From NCBI GenBank assembly GCA_032622095.1, contig CP136067.1, positions 79,078,705-79,142,704 of the forward strand: 64,000 bases of DNA, written 5' to 3'. The notes below the pieces were generated by a model. That model made no database searches. It was given only the letters and a program-made list of their open reading frames with translations, and was not told the origin of the DNA. The position numbers were made by a program, and so were the translations under genes. Shown one piece after another: positions 11,985 to 23,770 of this stretch. The stretch's first letter is position 1, and each line of letters begins with the position of its first letter. The stretch comes from Siphonodentalium dalli (lineage: Eukaryota > Mollusca > Scaphopoda > Gadilida > Siphonodentaliidae).

Positions 11985-12566
11985 GTGTGTGACCGTATAC
12001 GCTGTCATGCAGTGTGTGACCGTATACGCTGCAATGTGTGACCGTATACTATACGCTGCCAGTATGTGACCGTATACGATGCCAGGGTATGACCGTATAT
12101 ACGCTGCCAGTGTGACCGTATACGCTGCAATGTGTGACCGTATACGCTGCCAGTGTGTGACCGTATACGATACCAGTGTGTGACCGTATACGCTGCCAGT
12201 GTGTGACCGTATACGCTGCCAGTGTGTGACCGTCTACGCTGCCAGTGTGTGACCGTCTACGCTGCCAGTGTGTGACCGTTTACGCTGCCAGTGTGTGACC
12301 GTATACGCTGCCAGTGCGTGACCGTATACGCGGCCAGTGTGTGACCGTATACGCTGCCAGTGTGTGACCGTATACGCTACCAGTGTGTGACCGTGTACGC
12401 TGCCAGTGTGTGACCAGGTCCGCTGCCAGTGTGTGACCGTATACGCTGCCAGTGTGTGACCGTATACGCTGCCAGTGTGTGACCGTATACGCTGCCATTG
12501 TGTGACCATATACGCTGCCAGTGTGTGACCGTATACGCTGCCAGTGTGTGACCGTATACGCTAAGT
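11985..12566. repeat. 23-bp minisatellite
   Basis: About 24 copies of CTGCCAGTGTGTGACCGTATACG; the first few are shorter or irregular and the later ones nearly identical. The minus frames reading HTLAAYTVTHWQR are translations of the array. There are no unique spacers, so it is not CRISPR. Confidence 0.97.
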
Positions 12567-13518
12567 CGTCGTTCTGGGACATGTATATGATGTAACATCT
12601 CTATATCATGATGCGTGTGTGCATTTTGTTTATGCGTATAGGCGTACTCCGATCATGATAGAAGTGGAGTTCACTATAGCAATATATATTTATAGTTTCA
12701 AAACAAGGTTTGAAGATTACGATTCTCTTTAACACATGTACATCCAGCTGTCACCGCACACATGCTCCAGACAGACCTGCTGATGATCTCTATCGACGTA
12801 ACTTATCTCACCTGCGGGGATATAAACCCAACAGTTTGATCACGATACCCATTAATCAGGTGCTTATTGGCGAACTGTCAGCGCGATATATGCCCCAACA
12901 TTTTACTTTATAATTTCCCCATGCATGCACCGAAAATTACTTTAAAGAAATCATCAGATTTAAAATATCTGTCAACGTTCGATAATTTCAAATAATTAAT
13001 TTGTTTTGCAATATGGATAATTGATCACATCCGGTGTTGTGATATCTGGGATCGAGACGTTCAGTATCAGCTGGTAGCATGGTATTAGCTAAACTGGTTC
13101 AGTGCGCATGCCCGAAAAGTCTCTTATCCTCATGGATGCAGAGGATGTTTGCTCTTGATCCTGTCATCCGCTTCGCTGAAATATGTCAACGGGGCATATT
13201 GTCTAGCAGGGAAATTTCTTCGAGACTTGAAATAATTTAGATCAAGGGATTCTCCAGTAGTATACATGCTGCCAAGGTGATCTGCTCAAAACACAATTCA
13301 GCCTGTCGTAAATGACACAGTAATTGGGCATCATGCTGTCACAAATATATAAATTCAAACTACATTTTATATAGTATACATAACTTTGTCAACAAAACAT
13401 ATACTCCGCCAATTTAAGGCTGCGTGCATGTGTCTACCAGTATATATTATACTAATCGACAGAAAATTGCTCACTCCGACTTTGATCATCTTCACTTTTT
13501 AAAAACATTTGCGCGTTG
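12567..13518. other. no recognisable gene
   Basis: AT-rich intergenic DNA with chance frames only. Confidence 0.45.
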
Positions 13519-13600
13519 AACAATGAAGAGCGTTCCTTGTCAGTCTTTTCCTGATAAGGTAACAATAAAGAGCGTATTTATCAGTTTATGTGTAGAAAGT
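13519..13600 (+). repeat. paired AATAAAGAGCG element, copy A
   Basis: CAATGAAGAGCG at 13521-13532 and CAATAAAGAGCG at 13563-13574, 42 bp apart, with TTCCTTGTCAG between. Same layout as copies near 14982, 19965, 30543, 61985 and 62196. Confidence 0.6.
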
Positions 13601-14871
13601 GAAACACTGCTGATGAATTTCTATGATTCCCGTCAGTTTTTCATGGTATATAAATCCCATACATTAGAATATAAAGTATTTTTCGACCACCGGAGAGTTA
13701 CAAATTCGATACATTTTTAGATATTTCTTGAGGCTAGAAATTGCGTAGGCCTTTAACGTCAAACATTATGTTTGAACAATGTTTTCACCATTATCGTCTA
13801 TATATAGGGTGGAGAAACACCCCAACAACCAACAAGCAAATATGCTCACATAGGACCTAAATAATCACATAGGTTCATACTGGACTTATATGAAATAAGC
13901 CCATATATGACTTATAACCGTTATTCCATTAAAAACACATAAGAGCGTTCGTCTGGTAAGTCGGAGTAAAGCATATATATCGCAATGTTTGATATGTAAA
14001 TCAGTGTCGTTATTCCAAAAAGTGCACCGTATATTATACGGGAAGGTATTTCGTTCATATTGCAACACACAATCGAACCATGGCTGAGAGTTAATCTTAC
14101 GAATTAATCTATTCCCCTATTATCGGCAACTTATGCCACTTGTTCCTATCTAGACACACAATCAGCCATTTTTAAAAGTCACCAAAACTGACACCATTCT
14201 AATGCGAATGGGATGTTTCGAATATATCTTAACTCGCAACAATTAAGTGACAATACGTTGGGTGTGTGTTTTGAATTTAAATGCCCTGGGGTAAATAGAT
14301 ACTGTTAATTCCCACACCACCACATGCGTAACCAATATACAGCCGTTGCATTGTCTGGCTCTTACGTCTCAGGCCGGAGGATCTCAACTCCTGAACTTAC
14401 GTTTAACATGCAGACAAATGCTGGGATAAAACATTTTAACTTGTTAGCTTGAGTTTTGCAGTAGAAATGAAAAATATTATTCCGTCAACAATCAATCATC
14501 GTTTCCAACACTCTATCTTGTGAGCACAACGTCTAATTTTAATATATGATTCAACATCATAATAATCAGTAAATTCTAAGTCTAAAAATGGGCATATCTC
14601 AGTCATTAGCTGAAATAATCTAATAACAATTAATTATAAAGTTATCACACGGACATCAAAATATTCCGTAAATTATAAATCAAGAATGGAAACATCACTA
14701 AATGGTAAATGGTTGGATCGGACCTTAATTCGAACTCGATCTCTTTTGTCCACATACTGAATTTTAAAGCTGTCCGATAAATATTACTCAAGTTATCATC
14801 AGTTGACCGAGTGACTTTCTCATATGAAGACCATATGACTTTTCGTGAAACTCTGCCGCCAACAAAATAAG
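13601..14871. other. no recognisable gene
   Basis: AT-rich, chance frames only. Confidence 0.4.
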
Positions 14872-14896
14872 CGAGAGAGAGAGAGAGAGAGAGATT
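14872..14896. repeat. (GA)n microsatellite
   Basis: Uninterrupted GAGAGA tract of about 24 bp. Confidence 0.9.
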
Positions 14897-14978
14897 TACC
14901 ACTATTGAGTGTTTTTAAACAATATCAGAAAAATATATATTTTCAAGTTATCATCGGGACAACAAATGTTTCTGTACG

Positions 14979-15085
14979 GAACAATAAAGAGCGAATATCG
15001 TCAGTCTATCTAGCGAGACTAAAGAGCGTTGTCTCATTTAGAACTGTGTGTAAAATTGAAAACGACTGATATGTCATGACTTCGT
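14979..15085 (+). repeat. paired AATAAAGAGCG element, copy B
   Basis: CAATAAAGAGCG at 14982-14993 and CTAAAGAGCG at 15019-15028, followed by GTGTGTAAAATTGAAAACGACTGAT, which parallels the sequence after copy A. Confidence 0.6.
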
Positions 15086-15744
15086 CAGGTTTTTTGTAGA
15101 TTATATAGAAAGTCTGCGTTTCGATATTTCGTGTATTAAGTTATTATATCCCTCTTAAGAAGATATAAGATAGTGATATAAACGTATAGATATATATAGT
15201 TTATAGAGTTGCAAATGGGCATGTCCATTCAACCTCGGAAACGTGATAAATAGAGAATACCTACGGGTTCTGTTTGAATACCAAATATCTCATGAGTGAA
15301 CAAAACACTGTACGTATTCTTGTTATTATATGTGGAGTATATTTAGGCTCAAAGTTGCTAAGTTAAGTCTTAATTGATTAAATCATTAACTGTACTTAAT
15401 TAAAGAGCGCAGTGTTTACTGACAGGAAAGAGCCTATATGCGTATAAAGTTGAATTTGACACGATGCGACTCAAACATAGAATTATCGATTGATCACGCG
15501 CCGTCATACATTCGTCGCGTTTGATTGGCTAGTGGACAGTGCGGACACAATGATCACTCGATCGAACTTATCAGCTCGTGTTAGTTTCAAGCCCTACAGT
15601 GAAATAACTCTATATGGAGTGAAATAACGACATCGTATTTCTCTGTGGCTTCTAAGAGATAAATTCAACGATCTACGTTTCTGTAATTTCCCGATATTTT
15701 ATAGGCAAGCATATAATAAAAGCGAATAACACTAAAACAAATTG

Positions 15745-15945
15745 GTTTGAATATATAACTGAAGTTTAGTCAGACTCTAACCCAACGGTTAGTCAACCGA
15801 ATCCGACTAAACGTTGGGTCAGAGCTGTTAACTAAACTAGTTGGTTTGAACAAAAAAGTAATCCGAACATTGTGTTATGGTAACCCAACTTCATAACCGC
15901 AAACATTGGGTTTGAAGTAACTAAAAATGGGGTTAAAGAAAACCT
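15745..15945. repeat. AACCCAAC/GTTGGGTT-rich segment left of the large palindrome
   Basis: Several AACCCAAC and GTTGGG motifs in both orientations, including a small inverted repeat ACCCAACGGTTAGTC / GACTAAACGTTGGGT (15780-15821). A similar motif-rich segment lies at 19305-19455. Confidence 0.5.
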
Positions 15946-16060
15946 ATGTCAATATATTAATATAGAATATTTCATCTCAATGAACGAGTTTTGACCATAT
16001 AATCTGATATTCTGGTCATTAATTAATTTCCCCAAAATTAACACCAATCAATGGATTCAG

Positions 16061-18983
16061 TTCGGACCCTTAGGGTGGATACACACATGCATGTAATGTC
16101 TGTATGTAAAATGCATGTATTTTACATGGCCACACCAATAATTGACAAAATTAATCACCTGCGCGCGAGAGGTCAATTTCACCAGTGAGTAGTTATAAGC
16201 CATTATCAAACAAACTGCCATCAAGAAATTTCAGGCCAGTCATAAACATGTCTTCTTTCATGGATGCCGAAATGAGTAATTCTTGTCTGATATATGTGCT
16301 GTTTTTCACGAGTTATAATTCATTTCGATTGCAAATATTCATTATAGCGCCAAAATATAATGCAGGTACAGCGTTGAAATTAAAAAGAGTGACCCCCCCC
16401 CCCATTTATATATATGTTTCTCAAGCCAAAGGTTGAACAAGCTCCTAACTGTCACAAGCTTGAATTATAACATGTTCGACCATAATCCATGATTGGGGGA
16501 GGGGCTGGTTCTCGAAAGCTTCCAATAACTATGGGAGTTAATTGAATGTATCAGCCGGGATTATCTGGGCAAGAATTACAATATAATGTTTTACTTAAAT
16601 ATTCTATAGTTGTAAATTTTGCGTATACATGTATAACAGTATAACACAAGAATGGAAAGGTGGCGTAGTTGGGAACTCGTAGCTAGGCAACCCTTTCGCC
16701 GAATGAAGACAAACAGCAACACCATGCATTCAAATTTAAAGCTGCATAATATGTTCATAATTATATGAATAGCATAAATTGCTGCATATTAGATTAATCA
16801 CTCGTAGAAAACAGACACGACAGACATGACTACGATATTTATAAAGCAGGGTGTCAGGACTCAGGGTGCTGGATGCACACCCCCGTCGAGGAAATATGCA
16901 ATGGTGAATTCGGTAGCTTCTGGGATAATATAGCTCCCCGTGCATGTTGGGGGTCATACCCCCCTGCGTTGGGGAAGAGGCCATCACTGGTATTAACATC
17001 AATAGAAGACTGACAATGATTTAAACAGAACGTCGACCATTTGAGTTATCGCGCGAATAATTATTTTAAGCGGCCTGACGACTTTGTCCCAGTCAACGGC
17101 TCTTCGGCGGTTCAGAGTTTAACTCACTGTGGTCAAACACAGTCGCAATGATTGGGTTGTCAGCGGACACATATTACACGGTGTGTATGATCCATGTAAA
17201 ACGCCAAATACACGATATTTACAGAGATTACATGCATGTGTGTATCCACCCTTAGGGTGGATACACACATGCATGTAATCTCTGTAAATATCGTGTATTT
17301 GGCGTTTTACATGGATCATACAGACCATGTAATATGTGTCTGCTGATAACCCAATCATTGCGGCTATGTTTGACCACAGTGAGTAACGCTCTGAGCGTGT
17401 AGAGTGTCGTTGACTGGACGAAGTCGTCAGGCCGCTTAAAATAATTGTTCGCGCGATAACCCAAATGTTGGACGTTCTGTTTAAATCATTGTCAGTCTTC
17501 TCTTGGTTGTATACCAGTGATGGTCCAAGGATTTCCACAATGTAGGGGCTATATTATACCGGAAGCTACCGGACTTACCATTACATATTTCATCGACCGG
17601 AGGGGGGCATGCAGCAACATGAGGCCTACCCCCCTGAAGCCACGAAGCCACTCCTGATTTGTAAATATTGTAGTTGACAGTCATATCTGCCGTGCCTGTT
17701 TGCTACGAGTGATTAATCTCATATGCAGCAATTGATGCTATTCATATAATTATGAACATATTATTACAGCTTTAAATTTGAAGGTATACAGAAGGTGGTG
17801 TTGCTGCATGTGTGTCTTCATTCAGAAAAAGGGTTGTCCAGCTACGAGTCCACAACTACGCCACCTTTCCTCTCTTGTGTTATATACACACAATTTACAA
17901 CTATGGAATATTTAAGTAAAACATTATGTTGTACATTCTTGCCCAGATAATCCCGGCCGATACATTCAACTAAATCCCTTAGTTATTCGAAACTTTCGAG
18001 AACCAGCCCCTCCCCCAATCATGGATTATAGTCCAAAATGTGATAATTCAAGCCTGTACAGGCTAAAATGGTGACAGTTAGGAACTTGTTCATCCTTTGG
18101 CCTGAGAAACAAACACTGCTCTGTAAATTCTGGGTTAAAATGGGGGGGGTGACTCTTTTTTCTTTCAACGTTGTACCTGCATTAATGTTTTGGCGCTGTA
18201 ATGGATATATGCAAAGAAATCCCAATTGAAAGTTATCACATGAGCTCGCCCTCAAATTATCCGAGCAATCTCAACAAACTGGTATTGTCTGTCTTAATGT
18301 TCCAATGCCTGTATTCAAGGCATGAGAGCACCATATCGGATTGTTAAAATTTGAACTGAGGCCATGCATAGTCGAGGAACAAATACCCTTATCCTGACAC
18401 GATTCGGCGTTGTCCAATTAGGCTAAATCACTTTATAACATGGAATTCACCATGTATGAGTTAGTTGATTGCCATGTGTATTAATATAGCACTTCCAAAA
18501 TGTGGAGCCAGAAAGCCGTTCGGGTTCTGCTGGACGAGATCAAATTGGGAGTCAGTGTGTGGGGCATTAAACACTCATGTATCACAATCGTCCTAAAATA
18601 GCTTCAAAAGTCTACACATTTATTTTTTTATTTTGGATGACCCTGTTTCCAAGAAATGACGAGAAACAAATCAAGTATAAAATCGACAGACTCAAATCCA
18701 CTTTTCGAAATGAACTAAAACTCGTGAAAAACAGCAACATATATCAGACAGGATTTATTCATTTCGGCACCCATGAAAAAAGACATGTTTATGACTGGCC
18801 TGAAATCTCTTGATAACAGTTAGTTTGATTTTGGCTTATAACTACTCACCGGTCTCGCCTGTTGAATTGGAACGATCTCGCGCAGGCGATTAATGCTATC
18901 AATGATTGGTGTGACCATGTAAAATACATGTATTTTACATACAGACATTACATGCATGTGTGTATCCACCCTTAACGTCCGAA
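16061..18983. repeat. large imperfect palindrome (~2.9 kb), arms ~1.2 kb
   Basis: Left arm 16061-17252 and right arm 17254-18983 are reverse complements along their length; the centre is CCACCCTTAGGGTGG at 17246-17260. Matching blocks include TTATAACTACTCACCGG-type sequence near 18840 with 16180, the CAGCCCCTCCCCCAATCATG block near 18005 with 16490, and the CGCTTAAAATAATT block near 17435 with 17060. The right arm carries ~475 extra bp (18248-18722) absent from the left. No transposase frame exists; the frames inside are shadows. It looks like a foldback-type element or inverted duplication. Confidence 0.9.
18248..18722. other. segment unique to the right arm of the palindrome
   Basis: This stretch has no counterpart in the left arm, so it is either an insertion into the right arm or a deletion from the left. 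No clear target duplication was seen. Confidence 0.55.
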
Positions 18984-19135
18984 TATATATAGGTGAGATA
19001 TTGAATTAAATCAGACTTCGAACCTATAGTATGTAATATGAAGTCCGCAACGAGGTGTAACATATATATATGACTTCCTCTTCGGGAATAAATTAACAAC
19101 CTAGACAAAATACTTGTACCAAAGGCACAAGTAAT

Positions 19136-19136
19136 G

Positions 19137-19175
<39 letters not shown>
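19136..19175. repeat. (AT)n microsatellite
   Basis: Uninterrupted TATATA tract of about 38 bp. Confidence 0.95.
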
Positions 19176-19177
<2 letters not shown>

Positions 19178-19304
19178 ACTATATATCATACCGACATAAC
19201 AGATGCATTCACCGTGTATTTATTTGAGTTTGGTACCAATAAAAAGAAGAAAATATGACAAAGAGAGCTGACATAGAAAATCTGTATCAAGGTGCGCAAC
19301 AGAA

Positions 19305-19455
19305 AACCAGTGATTATTAACTAAAATACTAGTATTCTACACAACAATCTAACCAAACTATTGAACCCAACTTCTGAAATTTGATACAACCATTATATAA
19401 CCCAACTTTGGATAACCCAACAATTTTGATTAAACTTTATATTGGGTGTAATTAC
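19305..19455. repeat. AACCCAAC-rich segment right of the large palindrome
   Basis: Contains GAACCCAACTTC, TAACCCAACTTTGG and ATAACCCAACAATT; similar in motif content to 15745-15945, but the two do not align cleanly as terminal repeats. Confidence 0.45.
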
Positions 19456-19934
19456 CATGTTTAGTTCAGGCTTGCATATGATGTGCCACTTTAACTAACT
19501 ACATGTACCAGCAGTGACGAGGAGCCTTCCGGCTTTACCAACTCTATATCGATGATCAGGATATACATGCTACAATCTTTGTGACATGCATCTTAATATA
19601 AACTATCTCTGATGACATGGTTTCGTGTTTAATATACAATATATACATGTAATAAAGTGATTGGAAACGTCTTCAATTAAAAAAAAAACAACAGAAAAAA
19701 TCACGATCTCGCTATCACCCAGTTGAAATTGCTTCCCAGTGTATTAATATTGTTAAAGTTGAACATTTTGATACTCACCCCCAAATCCACATCATTTTAA
19801 AGCCTCGAGGTAGACTTGTAGTAATTGGTCCATGGCATTCGAATAAGTCGAAACTCGAAATACATGATAAAACAATACACTGATTTCCTTTATCACGAAC
19901 ATACTTTCCGAAGTCATTGAAATTCATCAAGTGT

Positions 19935-20035
19935 CTTATATTTCTGCACAAAAAGTGAGACAAACACTCTTTATTTTTACCATGCATATCGGGAAAAATG
20001 TACACGGGACGCTCTTTATTGTTCCACGCCTAAAA
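19935..20035 (-). repeat. paired AATAAAGAGCG element, copy C
   Basis: On the minus strand: CAATAAAGAGCG (20011-20020 region) and AATAAAGAGTG (19965 region) about 46 bp apart. Confidence 0.55.
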
Positions 20036-20084
20036 CATGTGTTTTCACATCAAGCACTTTAAACATTTCTCTACGGTGTGCGAC

Positions 20085-21250
20085 CCGTGAGCTGCACTCC
20101 AAAGTCCGTCAGTCTGGGCGTCCGCCCGATATATGTTTAGGTCATAACTTGAACAGCAGCGCTCGGATTTATGAAATTTGGTATGGATGTTCACTAATAT
20201 GAAGACATTCAATGGAGTCTCAATCGTTCAATGGGGTTTCCGTTCTAGAGTTATTCATCTTTGTTTATCTGGAAATGTTTGGGAAGGGGTTCCCTCCGAG
20301 CAGATTTCCCAGCCTTATATTGTTGTCGGATCTTCATGAAATTCGTTATGGATGTTTATCACTGTGAGGACACTAAATGGAGTGTTCAATCGTTTTGTTC
20401 GGGTTTTTCGTTTTAGAGTTATAATCATCTTTGTTTATCTGAAAATGCTGATTTTTCGGATTCGTCTGCATATATATAGGTATATGGCAACACTTGTATA
20501 TATACCACATGGGGTATGCACCGACGACAGTCCATCTCTTATTATTATTATTATTATTATTATTATGCCCCCGACCCTCCATCAGGAATCGGGGGTATAT
20601 ATATTGGTGTCCTCCCTCCGTCCTTCCGTCATTCTGCCTTTCCGTCTCTCCGTCCGTCCGTAACAAACATTTCATATATATAACACAGCCCAAGTATCGA
20701 TAGTTCAATTTTGATGTCCTTTGGTATATGCCTGTAGACCAGCATTGTGGAAAGGATCTCCACATATAGTGCAGGTTTTGTCCGCACTTTTATCCAGAGT
20801 TATGGTCCTTTGCTGAACTTGGTGTAAAACGCGTCAACGCGTCCATAACAAACATTATGCTGTGGATGTCTTTGTTATTGGATTTCGTTGTCCTTTTGGC
20901 ATGTGATAGCACAGGGTGAGGGTATCCACATATACGGGTTTCGTCCATTATTTTTTTTACCAGGTTACGGCCCTTGTTTAACATGGATACCTTCGTCCGT
21001 CCGTCCGTCCAGATTTTGTCCGCACTTTTTTTCCCACCGGTATATATGGCCCTTTGCCAGAGATATGACCCGGGGTTTGTTTTGTCCGCACTTTTTCCCC
21101 AGAGTTATGGCCTCTTGCCAGAGTTGTGACTTGGGGTTAAACTGAGAGAAATGCCCCACTGTTAATTCTTCTCTCTAAATATAACCAAATATTGAGCGTA
21201 CAGTCGGGGGCATTGGCACACGGTTGGTGTTGCACTGCCCTTGTTTTTAT
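20085..21250. repeat. dispersed repeat cluster with GTCCGTCCGTCC tracts
   Basis: Recurring modules such as GAAATTTGGTATGGATGTT, TTTGTCCGCACTTTT and AGTTATGGCC, with GTCCGTCCGTCC runs at 20650 and 20997. The chance frames here are repeat-derived. Confidence 0.6.
20538..20565. repeat. (ATT)n microsatellite
   Basis: About nine ATT triplets. Confidence 0.9.
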
Positions 21251-21589
21251 TTATTTTGTTTTGACTCTTTATAAAACAAAACGTTTTAATTATTCACAAT
21301 GTCGAAATATTGTTACATATTCGGAACGCTCTTTATACTTAGCGTGAATGGCCTTCGTATTATCATCGTCATAAAAACTGTGCTTTAAATGTTAGGAAGA
21401 ATACGAAAATTATATTCTAGAACGATTACTTTTCAGTATGAATATGGGTTTGCATGTCTGATAGATGTTGGCTGAATAGTGGGAAAGCCAAGAATCACAA
21501 CGATGCTCATTCGTGAGATTTGTAAAATCCTAAGTAAATTTTCCGATCACCGACCGTTCTTTAACACAAGCGAAACCTTAACATTGCGG

Positions 21590-21696
21590 GCGCGTGCAAA
21601 TTGTAAATAATGTATATATTGTAAATGTGTTTCTCCATATCTGTATATATGTATAAGGTGATGAGAATAAAGAATTGAATTGAATTGAATCAATTG
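21590..21696 (+). repeat. LINE/SINE-like 3' end with (GAATT)n tail, copy 1
   Basis: ATTGTAAATAATGTATATATTG...AAGGTGATGAGAATAAAGAATTGAATTGAATTGAAT; contains AATAAA then pentamer tail. It provides the uninterrupted version of the target at 21785-23357. Confidence 0.7.
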
Positions 21697-21834
21697 ACTA
21701 GGGTGCATTTTGTTATATGATTGGTCGATATTGAGCTGTCTTCATTTATAGTAATAAAAAAAATATTCACCGGGAGACCATGCACATGCTATTGTAAATA
21801 ATGTACATATTGTAAATTGTTTTCTCCATAACTG

Positions 21835-23303
21835 AGGGTATCACCCCCCCCCCTTCGGTACGCGGGATTCAGGGTGTTTTGAAGCCGTACGCGGGATTCA
21901 TACCCCCGAATTAACTGGTATTCGGGTTCAAGCAAAACATCTTAAGTTATTTGGACGCAGGTTTTGATGGCGCAAAGTAATATTTTGTGCTAGTTATCTG
22001 TATGAATGAGTGTGTAGAATAGCTTCTTGGGCATATTCGACCACCATGCCATCATAAACAGAGACGTGGCGACAGGGGGGGGGGGGGGTCAAAATTTTCA
22101 ACAGTTCGAAATTTCATACCTGCCAAAACATTAGTTGGAAATTTCACACCAACAATAGGTTGAAATGTTCTTGTAGGTTGATTTCAAACAATTTATTGGT
22201 GACCAATATTTGCATATTTTCCTATTTTTTTGTCAAAATTTTGGACTGAAATGGTCATCAGTTGGAAATTTTCCAACCTCATGGGGTGACAGGTTGGAAA
22301 TTTCCAACACTTGGAAATCTTGTGTCCTGGTCCCTCCCCCGTGGCCAGTCAAAAACTGCTAGTTAATTTAAGAAAACAATATTCTCATACATTTGGTCAA
22401 CATTGGCATTGGAATTGTCATCAGTTGTAAATTTTCCAACCTAAGTGGGGTGTCAGGTTTGAAATTTCCAACTCTACGAATGCTTGACGCTAGTCTAGAT
22501 ACTAGGATTTTGCGATTTTCTTGTTCAGATTATAAACTTTTCGCACACCGGGCCGAACCATGCATGGTCGGCCCGGTTTGTCATTGTCTCGTCCCTTTTG
22601 GTCAAACTTGTGGTCATCAGTTGGAGAATTTTCCAACCTGAGGGGGAGTATGAGGTTTGAAATTTCCAACACTATATATAGGAAAGCTTTAGTTGAGGCC
22701 AGTCTGGATGCTAGGATTTGCGATTTTCTTGTTCAAATTTCAAAATGTTCTTACACCGGCCGAACGATGGTCAGCTCGGTGTCGTGGTCTCTTGTCCGTA
22801 GCCGTGTGCATTTGTATGGAGTTAGACCACTAGATGTTAGGATTTATGCAATGTTTCAGGTTAAAATATCTGAATGTTCTCATACCGGGAATATAGAACC
22901 ATGGTTTATGAAGATATAGGATATTAGGCCTAAACACTGAGGTGCAAGGGGAGGGGGGGTGCAAATGGAATTATGCAAAACTTGTGTTCGGTCTGACTCT
23001 GACTCAAGGGGGGGGGGGTGCAGTTGGAATTTCCCAAGGTGGACACCCCCCAACGGAAACTCTCTAGCCACGTGTCCCTGATCATAAAGTATCATAACGG
23101 CCTCATAACGCGACCGGCATCATAATGTGTCTATGTAACTTCTGCTTGTATCTGTCTGATATTAAAACAGTCAATTTGTATGTCATTTATCGCATATAAT
23201 TTCTTAACATGTATTCAGGATTCACCCCCCAAAATTAACTCGTATTCAGGATTCACCCCCCAAAATTAACTGGTATTCAGGATTCAGGGGGGGGTGATAC
23301 CCT
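21835..23303. mobile_element. hAT-like non-autonomous element A with 8-bp target duplication
   Basis: Terminal inverted repeats AGGGTATCACCCCC and GGGGGTGATACCCT, flanked by identical CATAACTG at 21827-21834 and 23304-23311. Near the ends are GGATTCA/CACCCCC modules (GTATTCAGGATTCACCCCCC twice at 23211-23275). It is interrupted by element B. The 8-bp duplication fits the hAT superfamily; no transposase is present. Confidence 0.88.
22059..23080. mobile_element. hAT-like MITE B (copy 1), nested in element A
   Basis: Ends CAGAGACGTGGC and GCCACGTGTCCCTG, flanked by identical ATCATAAA at 22051-22058 and 23081-23088. The interior has repeated TTGGAAATTTTCCAACCT modules and a poly(G) run after the left end. 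A second copy in reverse orientation is at 40996-42622. Frames inside have no domain. Confidence 0.92.
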
Positions 23304-23559
23304 CATAACTGTATGTATAAGGTGATGAGAATAAAGAATTGAATTGAATTGCATCACAGTGCATGACAAAAAGTCAAAACCTGGTAAAACTTGCTCATTT
23401 TAAAGTCGAAATCTGACCACCTTGACCAATAAAACACGAAAAGAGCTGAAAAATTGCTATATGACAGATTTATTCCCAGAGTTTTAGTAAAGCATATAAA
23501 TTGTTCTATATCTGTATTTCGTGTTCTCGTCGAACTGTTGTGTCCATTCTTCCAGAATA

Positions 23560-23770
23560 CGAAGACAATTCTGAGGTTTGAACTTCATTGTGTCATTTTA
23601 AAGCTCCTAAATTACTATTTGCTTGGCTTCAGGGGTAAAAATTATTTGATTCGAGTCGAGGAACCCACCCATCAAAGCTCAGAGTGATCAGATATCGATC
23701 TTTGAAGTTTGTTATTTCTCGAGATGTGTAATAATATGTGGCCCAGAAACACGTGGTCAAACGTAGGGTC
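23560..23770. repeat. dispersed repeat R2, copy
   Basis: TTATTTGATTCGAGTCGAGG and ACCCATCAAAGCTCAGA also occur at 44085-44130 and in part at 43840-43890 and 57045-57065. Confidence 0.75.

Larger units (their letters stand above)
21785..23357 (+). repeat. LINE/SINE-like 3' end, copy 2, split by a nested transposon
   Basis: Left part 21785-21834 and right part 23304-23357 join into the same unit as 21590-21696 after removing the 1469-bp insertion and one target duplication. Confidence 0.8.

Noticed and set aside
11985-12566. Regular array considered as CRISPR
   Set aside because: There are no unique spacers; it is a continuous 23-bp tandem repeat. The same applies to 34245-34975 and 27985-29835.
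13600-13640. CTGATGA motif considered as a hammerhead ribozyme core
   Set aside because: The required GAAA core and helix pairing are not present at suitable distances; the same holds for other CTGATGA occurrences.
17119-17538. 139-aa minus-strand frame
   Set aside because: It crosses the centre of the large palindrome and has no domain; mirrored frames appear in the other arm.
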